A DNA stretch of 29,687 bases from an uncultured Eubacteriales bacterium. GTDB lineage: Bacteria; Bacillota; Clostridia; Oscillospirales; Oscillospiraceae. Location: assembly GCA_934572535.1 (NCBI GenBank), contig CAKTLJ010000022.1, positions 1 to 29,687 on the forward strand, in the 5' to 3' direction. The translations under genes were made by a program, and so were the position numbers. Shown one piece after another: positions 23,300-29,687 of the stretch. How positions within the stretch are numbered: the first letter of the stretch is position 1; the number at the start of each line of letters is the position of its first letter. Below the pieces are notes generated by a model. The model was not told where the DNA came from. It saw only the letters and a program-made list of their open reading frames with translations, and ran no database searches.

Positions 23300-24787
23300 T
23301 TACTTCAGCATGGTCAGGACCACGTCCATCATCTGCTCCTTGTCCACGTGCTCCTCAAAGCGGACGGTCTTGTTCCGCAGGGAGGCCAGCGGCACGGGGG
23401 CGGGCCGGTCAGTGACCTGCGCGAGCTGGTCCAGGGCGTCGATGCCCGCCTTGACCTCTGCCTCGCCCAGGCTGGACAGAACGCTGTCGCAGAACTTGAA
23501 GGGGCTGGCGGTGGAGACGAAGACAGTCTGGTTCTTGTCGCCGCTGGCGGCCCGGTACTCCTCCATGACCTGGTAGGCTACGGCGGTGTGGGGGTCGATG
23601 AGGTAGTTGTATTCCTTCCAGACCTTGGCGATGACCTCGCTGGTCTTGGCCTCGTCGCAGAAGCCGCCGAAGAAGTCCTCCTTCAGCTTGGCCTTCAGCG
23701 CTTCGGTGACCTCGTAACGGCCGGTCTCGTTGAGCTGCTTCATGTAGCCCGCCACCGCCTGATCGTCCTGGCCGGTCAGGGCGAAGAGGAGGCGCTCCAG
23801 GTTGCTGGACACCAGAATGTCCATGGAGGGAGACATGGTGGTGTGGAAGGGGCGGTTCTTGTCGTACACGCCGGTGTTGATGAACTCGGTGAGGACGTTA
23901 TTGCTGTTGGAGGCGCAGATCAGCTTGCCCACGGGCAGCCCCATCTGCTTGGCATACCAGCAGGCCAGGATGTTGCCGAAGTTGCCGGTGGGAACGCAGT
24001 AGTTGACCTTGTCGCCCATCTGGATCTTGCCGGCGTTCAGCAGGTCGCAGTAGGCAGAGATGTAGTAGACCAGCTGGGGCAGGATGCGTCCCCAGTTGAT
24101 GGAGTTGGCAGAGGACAGGAAGTAGCCCCGGTCAGCCAGGTCGGCGCGGAGCTTCTCGTCAGAGAAGAGGATCTTCACGCCGGTCTGCGCGTCGTCGAAG
24201 TTGCCGTGGACGGCGCAAACGCCCACGTTCTCGCCCTCCTGGGTCTTCATTTGCAGGGCCTGGACCTCGGAGACGCCATCCTTGGGGTAGAAGACCAGGA
24301 TCTTGGTGCGGTCCACGTCCTTGAAGCCCTCCAGGGCGGCCTTGCCGGTGTCGCCGGAGGTGGCCACCAGGATGCACACGGTCTTCTTCTCCTGGTTCTT
24401 CACCAGGGAGGCGGAGAGCAGGTGGGGCAGGATCTGCAACGCCATGTCCTTAAAGGCGGACGTCGGGCCGTGCCACAGCTCCAGGCAGTGGGTGTCGTCG
24501 TTCAGGGTGCGCAGAGGCGCCACCCGGCTGTCGTCGAACTTCTCTGCGGAGTAGCCTGCCTGGGTGAAGCGGGTCAGCTCCTCCTCGGTGAAGTCCTCCA
24601 GGAAGAGCTTCATGAGCGCCACGGCGCGCTGGCCGTAGGTCTTGCTCTTCCAGTCCTCCAGCATGGCCGGGGTGAGCTTGGGGAAGACCTCCGGGGTGAG
24701 CAGGCCGCCGTCTCGGGCCAGGCCCTGGGCAATGGCCTGGCTGGCGGTCAGGCTCACGTTCTTATTTCTTGTGCTGACATAATTCAT
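23300..24787 (-). CDS. thrC: Threonine synthase
   Basis: The product is 495 residues from ATG at 24787. A GTG three codons upstream is too close to the AAAGG site. N-terminal MNYVSTRNK is typical of the family. The PLP-binding lysine is Lys113 in GPTSAFKDMA, and the phosphate-binding loops include ATSGDTGKAAL and VPTGNFGNILA. It converts O-phospho-L-homoserine to threonine in the cytoplasm with PLP. The length fits the long (about 490 residue) class found in Clostridia and fungi. No other threonine genes are in view. It lies in line behind yraN with a 49-base gap and no visible terminator or promoter, so read-through from the rbgA promoter is likely. Confidence 0.96.
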   Translation of the reverse strand: MNYVSTRNKNVSLTASQAIAQGLARDGGLLTPEVFPKLTPAMLEDWKSKTYGQRAVALMKLFLEDFTEEELTRFTQAGYSAEKFDDSRVAPLRTLNDDTHCLELWHGPTSAFKDMALQILPHLLSASLVKNQEKKTVCILVATSGDTGKAALEGFKDVDRTKILVFYPKDGVSEVQALQMKTQEGENVGVCAVHGNFDDAQTGVKILFSDEKLRADLADRGYFLSSANSINWGRILPQLVYYISAYCDLLNAGKIQMGDKVNYCVPTGNFGNILACWYAKQMGLPVGKLICASNSNNVLTEFINTGVYDKNRPFHTTMSPSMDILVSSNLERLLFALTGQDDQAVAGYMKQLNETGRYEVTEALKAKLKEDFFGGFCDEAKTSEVIAKVWKEYNYLIDPHTAVAYQVMEEYRAASGDKNQTVFVSTASPFKFCDSVLSSLGEAEVKAGIDALDQLAQVTDRPAPVPLASLRNKTVRFEEHVDKEQMMDVVLTMLK

Positions 24788-24836
24788 GGATATCACACGC
24801 CTTTTCTTCAGGTTTCGGTTGATGATTGCACAGTAT

Positions 24837-25205
24837 TCAGAAGACGTTTTCCCAGTGCTTGATCTCTGGGCGTCGTGTCTCTTCTCCGTAGGGAGCGTAG
24901 ACCTCCACCACGTCGAACCGGGGCTGCCGGTCGGTGGGGTGCTCCACTAAGTAATGTAAGGCCGCCGTGCGTACCTTCCGCTGCTTGGCGGGGGTGACGA
25001 ACTCCCGGGCTTCCGCCAGGGCGGCGTCCTTGCGAAGCTTCACCTCCACAAAGCAGAGGTATCTGCCTCGGGCCGCCACCAGGTCGATCTCCCCTTCCCG
25101 GCAGCGGTAGCGGCGCGCAAGGATGCGATAGCCCCGCCACCTGAGGTGGCGGGCCGCCTGCTCCTCGCCCCAGAGTCCCAGGGCGGTCCGATCGCCGCCC
25201 CTCAC
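24837..25205 (-). CDS. yraN: YraN family protein (UPF0102), nuclease-like
   Basis: The product is 122 residues from GTG at 25205, which overlaps the rnhB stop (GTGA). The N-terminal LGLWGEEQAARHLRWRGYRI and the restriction-endonuclease-like core REGEIDLVA ... LCFVEVKLR are the UPF0102 signature. The core Asp, Glu and Lys (E-I-D, E-V-K) are all present. The biochemical role of the family is unproven; the fold suggests a DNA nuclease or Holliday-junction-related enzyme. It regularly sits beside rnhB, as here. The Shine-Dalgarno is weak and translation probably depends on coupling to rnhB. Confidence 0.92.
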   Translation of the reverse strand: MRGGDRTALGLWGEEQAARHLRWRGYRILARRYRCREGEIDLVAARGRYLCFVEVKLRKDAALAEAREFVTPAKQRKVRTAALHYLVEHPTDRQPRFDVVEVYAPYGEETRRPEIKHWENVF

Positions 25206-25804
25206 AGCTTCTTCAAAAAGGTCCGCCGGTGGATGGGGCTGGGACCATACGCCCGCAGGCGTTCGTAGTGGAGCTTGGTGGGGTAGCCCTTGTGCCGCTC
25301 AAAGCCGTATTCGGGATAGAGCGCGGCCTGCTCCAGCATATACCGGTCCCGGGCCACCTTGGCCAGGATGGAGGCCGCCGCAATGGAGGCGCTCCTGGCG
25401 TCCCCCTTCACCACGGTCTCGTTGGGGCAGGTGATGCCGGTGGAGCGGTTGCCGTCGATGAGGGCCAGGTCAGGCTTTTTGTCCAGCGCATTGATGGCCC
25501 GCTCCATGGCCAGCATCCGGGCGTTCAGGATGTTGAGCTCGTCGATCTCCTTCTCGTCGGCCCAGGCGATGGCATAGCTCTCAGCCGCCTGGATGATCTT
25601 CTCATAGAGGACATCCCGGCGCTTCTCCGTGACCTTTTTGGAGTCGTTCAGATAGGGGGCATCCCAGCCGCGGGGCAGGATGACCGCCGCGGCATAGACG
25701 CGCCCGGCCAAGGGACCGGCTCCGGCCTCGTCCACGCCGCAGATGGTTTGAAGTCCCCGATCAAAGTGGGCCGATTCGATCTGCCAAAAGTCAGGGCGTT
25801 CCAT
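25202..25804 (-). CDS. rnhB: Ribonuclease HII
   Basis: The product is 200 residues from ATG at 25804, with AAGGAGC nine bases upstream. The start lies inside the last codons of rbgA, a 14-base overlap. The first catalytic pair is Asp25-Glu26 in CGVDEAGAGPLAG, which fits the type-2 signature. DSKKVTEKRRD, the later acidic ALIDGNRS and the SIAAASILAKVARDR helix with the last Asp follow. It cuts the RNA strand of RNA-DNA hybrids and single ribonucleotides in DNA. It is translationally coupled with rbgA before it and yraN after it, an arrangement widespread in Firmicutes. Confidence 0.96.
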   Translation of the reverse strand: MERPDFWQIESAHFDRGLQTICGVDEAGAGPLAGRVYAAAVILPRGWDAPYLNDSKKVTEKRRDVLYEKIIQAAESYAIAWADEKEIDELNILNARMLAMERAINALDKKPDLALIDGNRSTGITCPNETVVKGDARSASIAAASILAKVARDRYMLEQAALYPEYGFERHKGYPTKLHYERLRAYGPSPIHRRTFLKKL

Positions 25805-26675
25805 CGGTCTGCGCTCCTTTTTCCAGGTCCGAGGGCAGCTCCAGGGTGATGCGACCCATCTTTCCGGCGCGGAATTCATCCAGGAGAATGTTCGCCATGC
25901 GCTCCAGGTCCACCTCTCCGCCGGAGATCAAAAAGCCTCGCTTCCGAGCGCCCAGCTCCAGCATCTCCCAGCCGGTCATCCCCTCTTCCGGCGTGAATTT
26001 GAACCGGGCGGTGACTGCCTCGGGCTTGCGCTGGGCCAGTAGCTCCATGAGGTGACAGCCCAGGGTCTCCACGTCCATGATGGCGTCCCGCACCGCGCCG
26101 GTGAAGGCCAGGTGCTGCGCAACGGTCTGGTCCTCGAACTTGGGCCACAGGATGCCGGGGGTGTCCAGCAGCTCCAGGCCCTGGTCCACCGTGACCCACT
26201 GCTTGCCCCGGGTGACGCCGGGGCGGTCGCCGGCCTTGGCGGACTTTTTCTTGGCTACCTTATTTATAAAGGTGGACTTGCCCACGTTGGGGACGCCAAC
26301 CACCATGGCCCGGACGGGACGGCCGACTTGGCCCTTTTCCTTCCACTTGGCGATCTGCTCCTTCAGCGCCCCCCGCATGACGGGGGAGAACTGCTTCACG
26401 CCAGCGCCGGTGCGGGCGTCGCACTCCAAAACGGACATCCCTCGACCGCGGAAATACTCCCCCCAGAGCTTGCTGGCGGCGGGGTCCGCCTGGTCGGCCC
26501 GGTTGAGGATGACCACCCGGGGCTTGCTGCCCACCAGGTCGTCAATGTCGGGATTGCGGCTGGCGATGGGGATGCGGGCGTCGATGACCTCCGCCACCAC
26601 GTCCACATATTTGAGGTTTTCCGCGATCATGCGGCGGGTCTTGGTCATGTGACCGGGATACCACTGAATATTCAT
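25791..26675 (-). CDS. rbgA: Ribosome biogenesis GTPase RbgA (YlqF)
   Basis: The product is 294 residues from ATG at 26675, with AAGGAGA about ten bases upstream. It is a circularly permuted GTPase: G4 NRAD (58-61) comes before G1 GVPNVGKS (127-134) and G3 DTPG (171-174). The N-terminal QWYPGHMTKTRR is the family start, and a C-terminal ANTAR-like helical domain binds rRNA. It assists late 50S assembly, including incorporation of L16, in the cytoplasm. It directly follows rplS, which has its own terminator, and has its own promoter at 26715-26743. It overlaps rnhB by 14 bases. Confidence 0.96.
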   Translation of the reverse strand: MNIQWYPGHMTKTRRMIAENLKYVDVVAEVIDARIPIASRNPDIDDLVGSKPRVVILNRADQADPAASKLWGEYFRGRGMSVLECDARTGAGVKQFSPVMRGALKEQIAKWKEKGQVGRPVRAMVVGVPNVGKSTFINKVAKKKSAKAGDRPGVTRGKQWVTVDQGLELLDTPGILWPKFEDQTVAQHLAFTGAVRDAIMDVETLGCHLMELLAQRKPEAVTARFKFTPEEGMTGWEMLELGARKRGFLISGGEVDLERMANILLDEFRAGKMGRITLELPSDLEKGAQTDGTP

Positions 26676-26714
26676 TGTGTTCCCATCTCCTTCCGTTGCT
26701 TTGGTTGACAAATA

Positions 26715-26743
26715 AGTATACACGATTTTGGGCCTTCTGAAAA
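26715..26743 (-). promoter_or_regulatory. Promoter of the rbgA-rnhB-yraN-thrC run
   Basis: On the minus strand TTTTCA (26738-26743), a 17-base spacer and TATACT (26715-26720) lie 40 bases upstream of the rbgA ATG. They begin about ten bases after the T run of the rplS terminator, so rbgA and its followers can be expressed independently of rplS. Confidence 0.6.
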
Positions 26744-26756
26744 GCCCCTTTCGCAG

Positions 26757-26790
26757 AAAAAATGAAAGGGAGCGCCGGAGCGCTCCCTTT
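26757..26790 (-). terminator. Rho-independent terminator of rplS
   Basis: On the minus strand a perfect 11-bp stem (26780-26790 with 26765-26775, loop of four) is followed by CATTTTTT. It begins 19 bases past the rplS stop. It is a textbook terminator, so rplS is mainly a single-gene transcript. Confidence 0.88.
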
Positions 26791-26808
26791 TCGGAAAAAC
26801 ACAGTTGC

Positions 26809-27153
26809 TTACAGCTTCTCCTTGACCTTGGCTGCCTTACCAACGCGGCCGCGCAGATAGTACAGCTTAGCACGGCGGACCTTACCCTTGCGGACGGTCT
26901 CGACCTTCTCGATCACGGGGCTGTAGAGGGGGAACACCTTCTCCACGCCGACGCCATAGGAAATGCGGCGGACGGTGAAGGTCTCGTTGATGCCGCCATG
27001 CTTCTTGGCAATGACGGTGCCCTCGAACACCTGGATACGCTCACGGTTGCCTTCCTTGACCTTCAGGTGGACACGGACGGTGTCACCGACGGTAACGGAG
27101 GGGGCTTCCTTTGCGGGCATGTTCTTCTCGATAAAGCTCTTCATGAGATCCAT
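26809..27153 (-). CDS. rplS: 50S ribosomal protein L19
   Basis: The product is 114 residues from ATG at 27153, with AGGAGG nine bases upstream. The whole length follows the L19 pattern: [50 protein letters not shown], and the basic end [21 protein letters not shown]19 sits at the 30S-50S interface. The usual upstream partners rpsP, rimM and trmD are not next to it here. The region upstream turns to plus-strand genes, and rplS has its own promoter, leader and terminator. Confidence 0.98.
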   Translation of the reverse strand: MDLMKSFIEKNMPAKEAPSVTVGDTVRVHLKVKEGNRERIQVFEGTVIAKKHGGINETFTVRRISYGVGVEKVFPLYSPVIEKVETVRKGKVRRAKLYYLRGRVGKAAKVKEKL

Positions 27154-27247
27154 AGTCTTTTTCCTCCTAATAATACAGGCGTTCGTGCGGACTTCTCTGC
27201 TGCCTGCCTGGCAGCGTCCCAGAGGACCACCCTTTTTTCATAGACCA
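27154..27247 (-). ncRNA. rplS 5' leader, possible L19-type autoregulatory leader
   Basis: The roughly 94-base untranslated leader starts about seven bases after the -10 box. It contains a GCTGCC/GGCAGC hairpin (27199-27204 with 27210-27215) flanked by a smaller TCC/GGA stem, ahead of the ribosome binding site. Firmicutes rplS mRNAs are known to carry a structured L19 leader. Whether this one matches that fold cannot be judged by eye. Confidence 0.35.
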
Positions 27248-27253
27248 TAGGCC

Positions 27254-27282
27254 ATTGTAACAGGTCGTTTCCAAAATTGCAA
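27254..27282 (-). promoter_or_regulatory. Promoter of rplS
   Basis: On the minus strand TTGCAA (27277-27282), exactly 17 bases, then TACAAT (27254-27259). This is the best sigma-A match in the window. The 332-base gap 27154-27485 holds this promoter and the rplS leader on the left and the divergent antiporter promoter and leader on the right; I see no gene in it. Confidence 0.8.
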
Positions 27283-27346
27283 GTATAAATTTCACTTTTT
27301 CCCGCCTTCCCTCTTCCCCGCCGAGATCGACAGGACCGGAAATCCC

Positions 27347-27375
27347 TTGACAATTTTCCCCCTATCGTGTACGGT
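27347..27375 (+). promoter_or_regulatory. Probable promoter of the NhaC-type antiporter gene
   Basis: A consensus TTGACA (27347-27352) is followed after 17 bases by a poor -10 (TACGGT, 27370-27375). A perfect TATAAT at 27432-27437 lies downstream but has no -35 at the right distance. Either could be used. The leader to the ATG would be about 105 or about 45 bases. Confidence 0.45.
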
Positions 27376-27485
27376 GTATCATGGTTTTATACAAGCGGCC
27401 GGACCCTGGAAGTGCATCGCTGTGGTTTCACTATAATGTAACGCAGCGCGGGGGGACGGCCAATTCATTCGGAGGTTTGAGAAAA

Positions 27486-28799
27486 ATGAAGAAAGGCAAT
27501 CCCGTTGCGCTGTTGCCCATTGGCGTCTTCCTGGTGCTCTACCTGGGTCTTGGCATCCTGTTTGAGTACGTCCTGCTGATCCCCATGGGCTTCTACAACA
27601 TCCCCATCGTCGTGGCCTTCCTGGTGGCCCTGCTGGTGGCCTGCATCCAGAACCGCAAGCTGCCCTTTGACGAAAAACTGGTCCTCATGGGCAAGGGCGT
27701 CGGCGACAAAAACATCATGATCATGATCCTCATCTTTATGACCGCCGGCATCTTTGTGGGCGTGGTCGGCCGCAGCAGCGCCGAGAGCGTGGCATACTGT
27801 CTGCTCTCCATCATCCCCGCCAAGTACGCGGTGGCCGTTCTGTTCGTCGTGGCCTGCTTCGTCTCCCTGGCAATGGGCACGTCCGTGGGCACCATCACCC
27901 TCATCACTCCCATCGCCCTGGCCGTGGCCGGTGCATCCGGCTTCAGCGTCCCCCTGTGCGTGGCATCCGTGATCGGCGGCGCCATGTTCGGCGACAACCT
28001 CTCCTTCATCTCCGACACCACCATCGCCGCCTGTAACGGCCAGGGCGTCCAGATGAAGGACAAGTTCCGGGTCAACTTCGGCATCGCCCTCCCCGCCGCC
28101 CTGGTCTCCCTGGTCCTCATCCTGGTGGTCTCCATGGGGCAGGCAGGCACTCCCATCCAGAACGACTATAACCTGATCCAGATCGTCCCCTACCTCCTGG
28201 TCCTCATCGGCGGCATCATCGGCGTGAATGTCTTTTTGGTGCTCCTGCTGGGCATCGTCTCCGGCTCCATCATCATGCTGGCCACCGGCGCCACCGCCGC
28301 CACCGACCTGCTGGCCAACATGGGCTCCGGCGCGGCCGGGATGTTCGAGACCACCATGGTGGCCATCCTGGTCTCCGCCATCTGCGCCCTCATCCGGGTC
28401 CACGGCGGCTTCGACGCCCTGCTCAACGGCATCAAGAAGGTCTTTAAGGGCAAGAAGAGCGGCCAGCTGGGCATGGGCCTGCTGGTCGGCGCCATGGACA
28501 TCGCCACCGCCAACAACACCGTGGCCATCGTCATGGCAAACCCCATCGCCAAGGAAATGTCCGAGGACTACGGCATCTCCTCCAAGAAGGCCGCTTCCCT
28601 GCTGGACACCTTCTCCTGCGTCTTCCAGGGCATCATCCCCTACGGCGCGCAGATGCTGGTGGCCCTGTCCGCCGCCGCGGAGCTGGGTTATGAGCTCTCC
28701 GCCTTTGACGTGATCCCCCACCTGTACTATCCCTTCCTGCTGCTGATCAGCTCCCTGCTGTTCATCTTCGTGATCCCCGAGCGCAAGGTGGAGCAGTAA
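27486..28799 (+). CDS. Na+/H+ antiporter, NhaC-like family
   Basis: The product is 437 residues from ATG at 27486, with GGAGG ten bases upstream. It has about eleven or twelve membrane helices. Family features are the central SLAMGTSVGTITLITPIALA, the GGAMFGDNLSFISDTTIAAC segment with its membrane-embedded acidic residues, and the repeat-related AMDIATANNTVAIVMANPIA. This wording fits NhaC-type sodium-proton antiporters of Clostridia, although amino-acid or malate-lactate exchangers of the same superfamily have similar folds. It is inferred to move Na+ out against H+ at the cytoplasmic membrane. It is a single-gene unit with its own terminator. Confidence 0.88.
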   Translation: MKKGNPVALLPIGVFLVLYLGLGILFEYVLLIPMGFYNIPIVVAFLVALLVACIQNRKLPFDEKLVLMGKGVGDKNIMIMILIFMTAGIFVGVVGRSSAESVAYCLLSIIPAKYAVAVLFVVACFVSLAMGTSVGTITLITPIALAVAGASGFSVPLCVASVIGGAMFGDNLSFISDTTIAACNGQGVQMKDKFRVNFGIALPAALVSLVLILVVSMGQAGTPIQNDYNLIQIVPYLLVLIGGIIGVNVFLVLLLGIVSGSIIMLATGATAATDLLANMGSGAAGMFETTMVAILVSAICALIRVHGGFDALLNGIKKVFKGKKSGQLGMGLLVGAMDIATANNTVAIVMANPIAKEMSEDYGISSKKAASLLDTFSCVFQGIIPYGAQMLVALSAAAELGYELSAFDVIPHLYYPFLLLISSLLFIFVIPERKVEQ

Positions 28800-28807
28800 C
28801 CAGAACT

Positions 28808-28838
28808 AAGCCGAGGGCGTTTTGTCCTCGGCTTTTTT
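28808..28838 (+). terminator. Terminator of the antiporter gene
   Basis: AAGCCGAGG (28808-28816) pairs with CCTCGGCTT (28826-28834) around a nine-base loop and leads into TTTTTT. It begins nine bases past the stop codon. Confidence 0.9.
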
Positions 28839-28840
28839 CA

Positions 28841-28868
28841 TTGCATCGGCGAGAAAATCTGATACAAT
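28841..28868 (+). promoter_or_regulatory. Promoter of the NUDIX gene
   Basis: TTGCAT (28841-28846), a 16-base spacer and TACAAT (28863-28868) lie immediately after the antiporter terminator and 31 bases before the NUDIX ATG. Confidence 0.68.
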
Positions 28869-28899
28869 ACTAAAAAACGACAGGAAGGCAGGAATTCAC

Positions 28900-29487
28900 A
28901 TGGAACAAGTGCTGGTGGTAGACCGCGAGAAGCTGGAGGCCCAGCTCCCTCCAGAGCAATTCATTACGGAACACGTGGAGCATCTCCACGCCTTTATTCT
29001 AGCGCACCACTTTTTTATGGACCGGGAGAAGGCCGAGTATGACAACACCGTAAAGCAGATCATCCCCTACGTCATACTCCGTCAGGACGGAAGGTATTTT
29101 CTCCTGCGCCGCCTGAAGAAGCAGACCGAGGCCCGGCTCCACGACAAGCTCTCCCTCGGGGTGGGCGGCCACATCAACCCCAGCGAGGAGGCGTCCGAGG
29201 ACGTGCTGGAGGCCGGTCTGCTGCGGGAGCTCCACGAGGAGGTCTCGGTGGAGACCATCCGCGCCCTGACCTGCGTGGGCTTTCTCAACGAGAACAACGG
29301 CGGGGTCAGCGACTACCACGCCGCTTTGGTCTATCTGCTGGAAGCCGAAGGCCAGGTGTCCGTCCTGGAAACGGAAAAAATGTCCGGGCGCTGGGTCGAG
29401 GTCTCGGAGCTGAAAACCTGTCTGGATCGGTTGGAAACCTGGTCAAAAATCGTGGTAGAGCGGGTCATTGAGGCGGGAATCGCCTGA
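28900..29487 (+). CDS. NUDIX hydrolase family protein
   Basis: The product is 195 residues from ATG at 28900, with an AGGAAGGCAGGA purine run upstream. The frame is open further up, but that crosses the promoter. The NUDIX box is at about 89-118: GGHINPSEE ... LLRELHEEVSVE. The REL-x-EE core that holds the metal is intact. The spacing between the first Gly and the RE pair is several residues longer than the classic G-x5-E-x7-RE, as in the GVGGHIN subgroup. The N-terminal 50 residues (VEHLHAFILAHHFFMDREKA) form a helical extension. The substrate is unknown; this subgroup has been placed near phosphoesterases and nucleotide-sugar or diphosphate hydrolases. No partner gene is evident. Confidence 0.87.
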   Translation: MEQVLVVDREKLEAQLPPEQFITEHVEHLHAFILAHHFFMDREKAEYDNTVKQIIPYVILRQDGRYFLLRRLKKQTEARLHDKLSLGVGGHINPSEEASEDVLEAGLLRELHEEVSVETIRALTCVGFLNENNGGVSDYHAALVYLLEAEGQVSVLETEKMSGRWVEVSELKTCLDRLETWSKIVVERVIEAGIA

Positions 29488-29547
29488 TTTGTGCGTTTTT
29501 AACAATCGAATAACTCGTCTTTTGTGCAATATTTTCTTAAAAAGGTC

Positions 29548-29576
29548 TTGTCAAATCCGTATTCCCATGCTATTAT
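29548..29576 (+). promoter_or_regulatory. Promoter of tRNA-Pro
   Basis: TTGTCA (29548-29553), 17 bases, TATTAT (29571-29576). Transcription would start about 30 bases before the tRNA. No clear terminator for the NUDIX gene is visible in 29488-29547. Confidence 0.72.
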
Positions 29577-29612
29577 AACTAAGCTGTCTGACACGGACGG
29601 CGACAAACGAAT

Positions 29613-29687
29613 CCGGGTGTGGCGAAGTTTGGTATCGCGCTTGAATGGGGTTCAAGAGGCCTTGAGTTCGAATCTCAACACTCGGAC
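29613..29687 (+). tRNA. tRNA-Pro (anticodon GGG)
   Basis: The complete cloverleaf can be drawn. The acceptor CCGGGTG (29613-29619) pairs with CACTCGG (29679-29685), one G-U included. The D stem is GCGA/TCGC with GG in the loop. The anticodon stem CTTGA/TCAAG holds loop ATGGGGT, giving anticodon GGG at 29647-29649. The variable loop has five bases, and the T stem TTGAG/CTCAA has loop TTCGAAT. The discriminator A is 29686, and the last base, C, is probably the first of an encoded CCA that continues past the window. It reads CCC and, by wobble, CCU. Confidence 0.95.

Noticed and set aside
27465..28721. A 418-codon minus-strand frame opposite the antiporter gene
   Set aside because: The translation is an Asp/Gly/His/Gln-rich mirror of a membrane protein; it has no domain and no start signal.
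1..29687. CRISPR arrays, insertion sequences with terminal repeats, prophage genes or rRNA
   Set aside because: I looked for regularly spaced direct repeats, transposase motifs and rRNA signatures and saw none. Only the HTH fragment at the left edge hints at mobile DNA.

Overview
The window is a GC-rich stretch of a low-redundancy bacterial chromosome. It suggests a Gram-positive Clostridia, most likely Oscillospiraceae (Flavonifractor/Intestinimonas/Oscillibacter-like). The reasons are the order tig-clpP-clpX-lon-engB, a neighbouring rplS-rbgA-rnhB-yraN block, a surface protein with S-layer homology (SLH) domains, strong AGGAGG ribosome binding sites and sigma-A-type promoters. The family assignment is inference; no rRNA or species marker is present.

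Left part (1-12.1 kb), accessory surface region. A cut-off excisionase-like HTH gene opens the window. Next, on the minus strand, come an Mbeg1-like alpha/beta hydrolase and a 3147-residue secreted SLH protein. The giant has a signal peptide, FG-GAP calcium-binding repeats, an unassigned beta-rich region with a Gly/Ala-rich hydrophobic stretch, an FN3 domain, Ig-like domains, about a dozen InlB-B-type repeats, a Gly linker, a Listeria-Bacteroides repeat and three SLH domains. A membrane-anchored polysaccharide deacetylase is divergent from it. A 24-nt copy of the end of the SLH gene lies just beyond the deacetylase.

12.1-14.8 kb, a compact signalling cassette. Four overlapping minus-strand genes encode an ECF-like sigma factor, a small two-helix membrane protein, a multi-span membrane protein and a PrsW-type intramembrane protease. 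A strong terminator closes the unit. A paralogue of the two-helix protein follows it. By analogy with RsiW/PrsW/SigW this looks like a proteolysis-controlled sigma circuit with a non-standard candidate anti-sigma factor. It is the best candidate for an undescribed system here.

14.9-27.2 kb, housekeeping, all minus strand. The order of transcription is rplS (own promoter, leader and terminator), then rbgA-rnhB-yraN-thrC-phosphoesterase, then tig-clpP-clpX-lon-engB, then a small formate/nitrite-type channel. These serve ribosome maturation, RNA/DNA hygiene, threonine synthesis, protein folding and ATP-dependent proteolysis. Three of these genes appear to start with TTG.

27.3-29.7 kb, plus strand. 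An NhaC-type antiporter with its own terminator is followed by a NUDIX hydrolase and a tRNA-Pro(GGG) that runs off the window end one or two bases short of its CCA.
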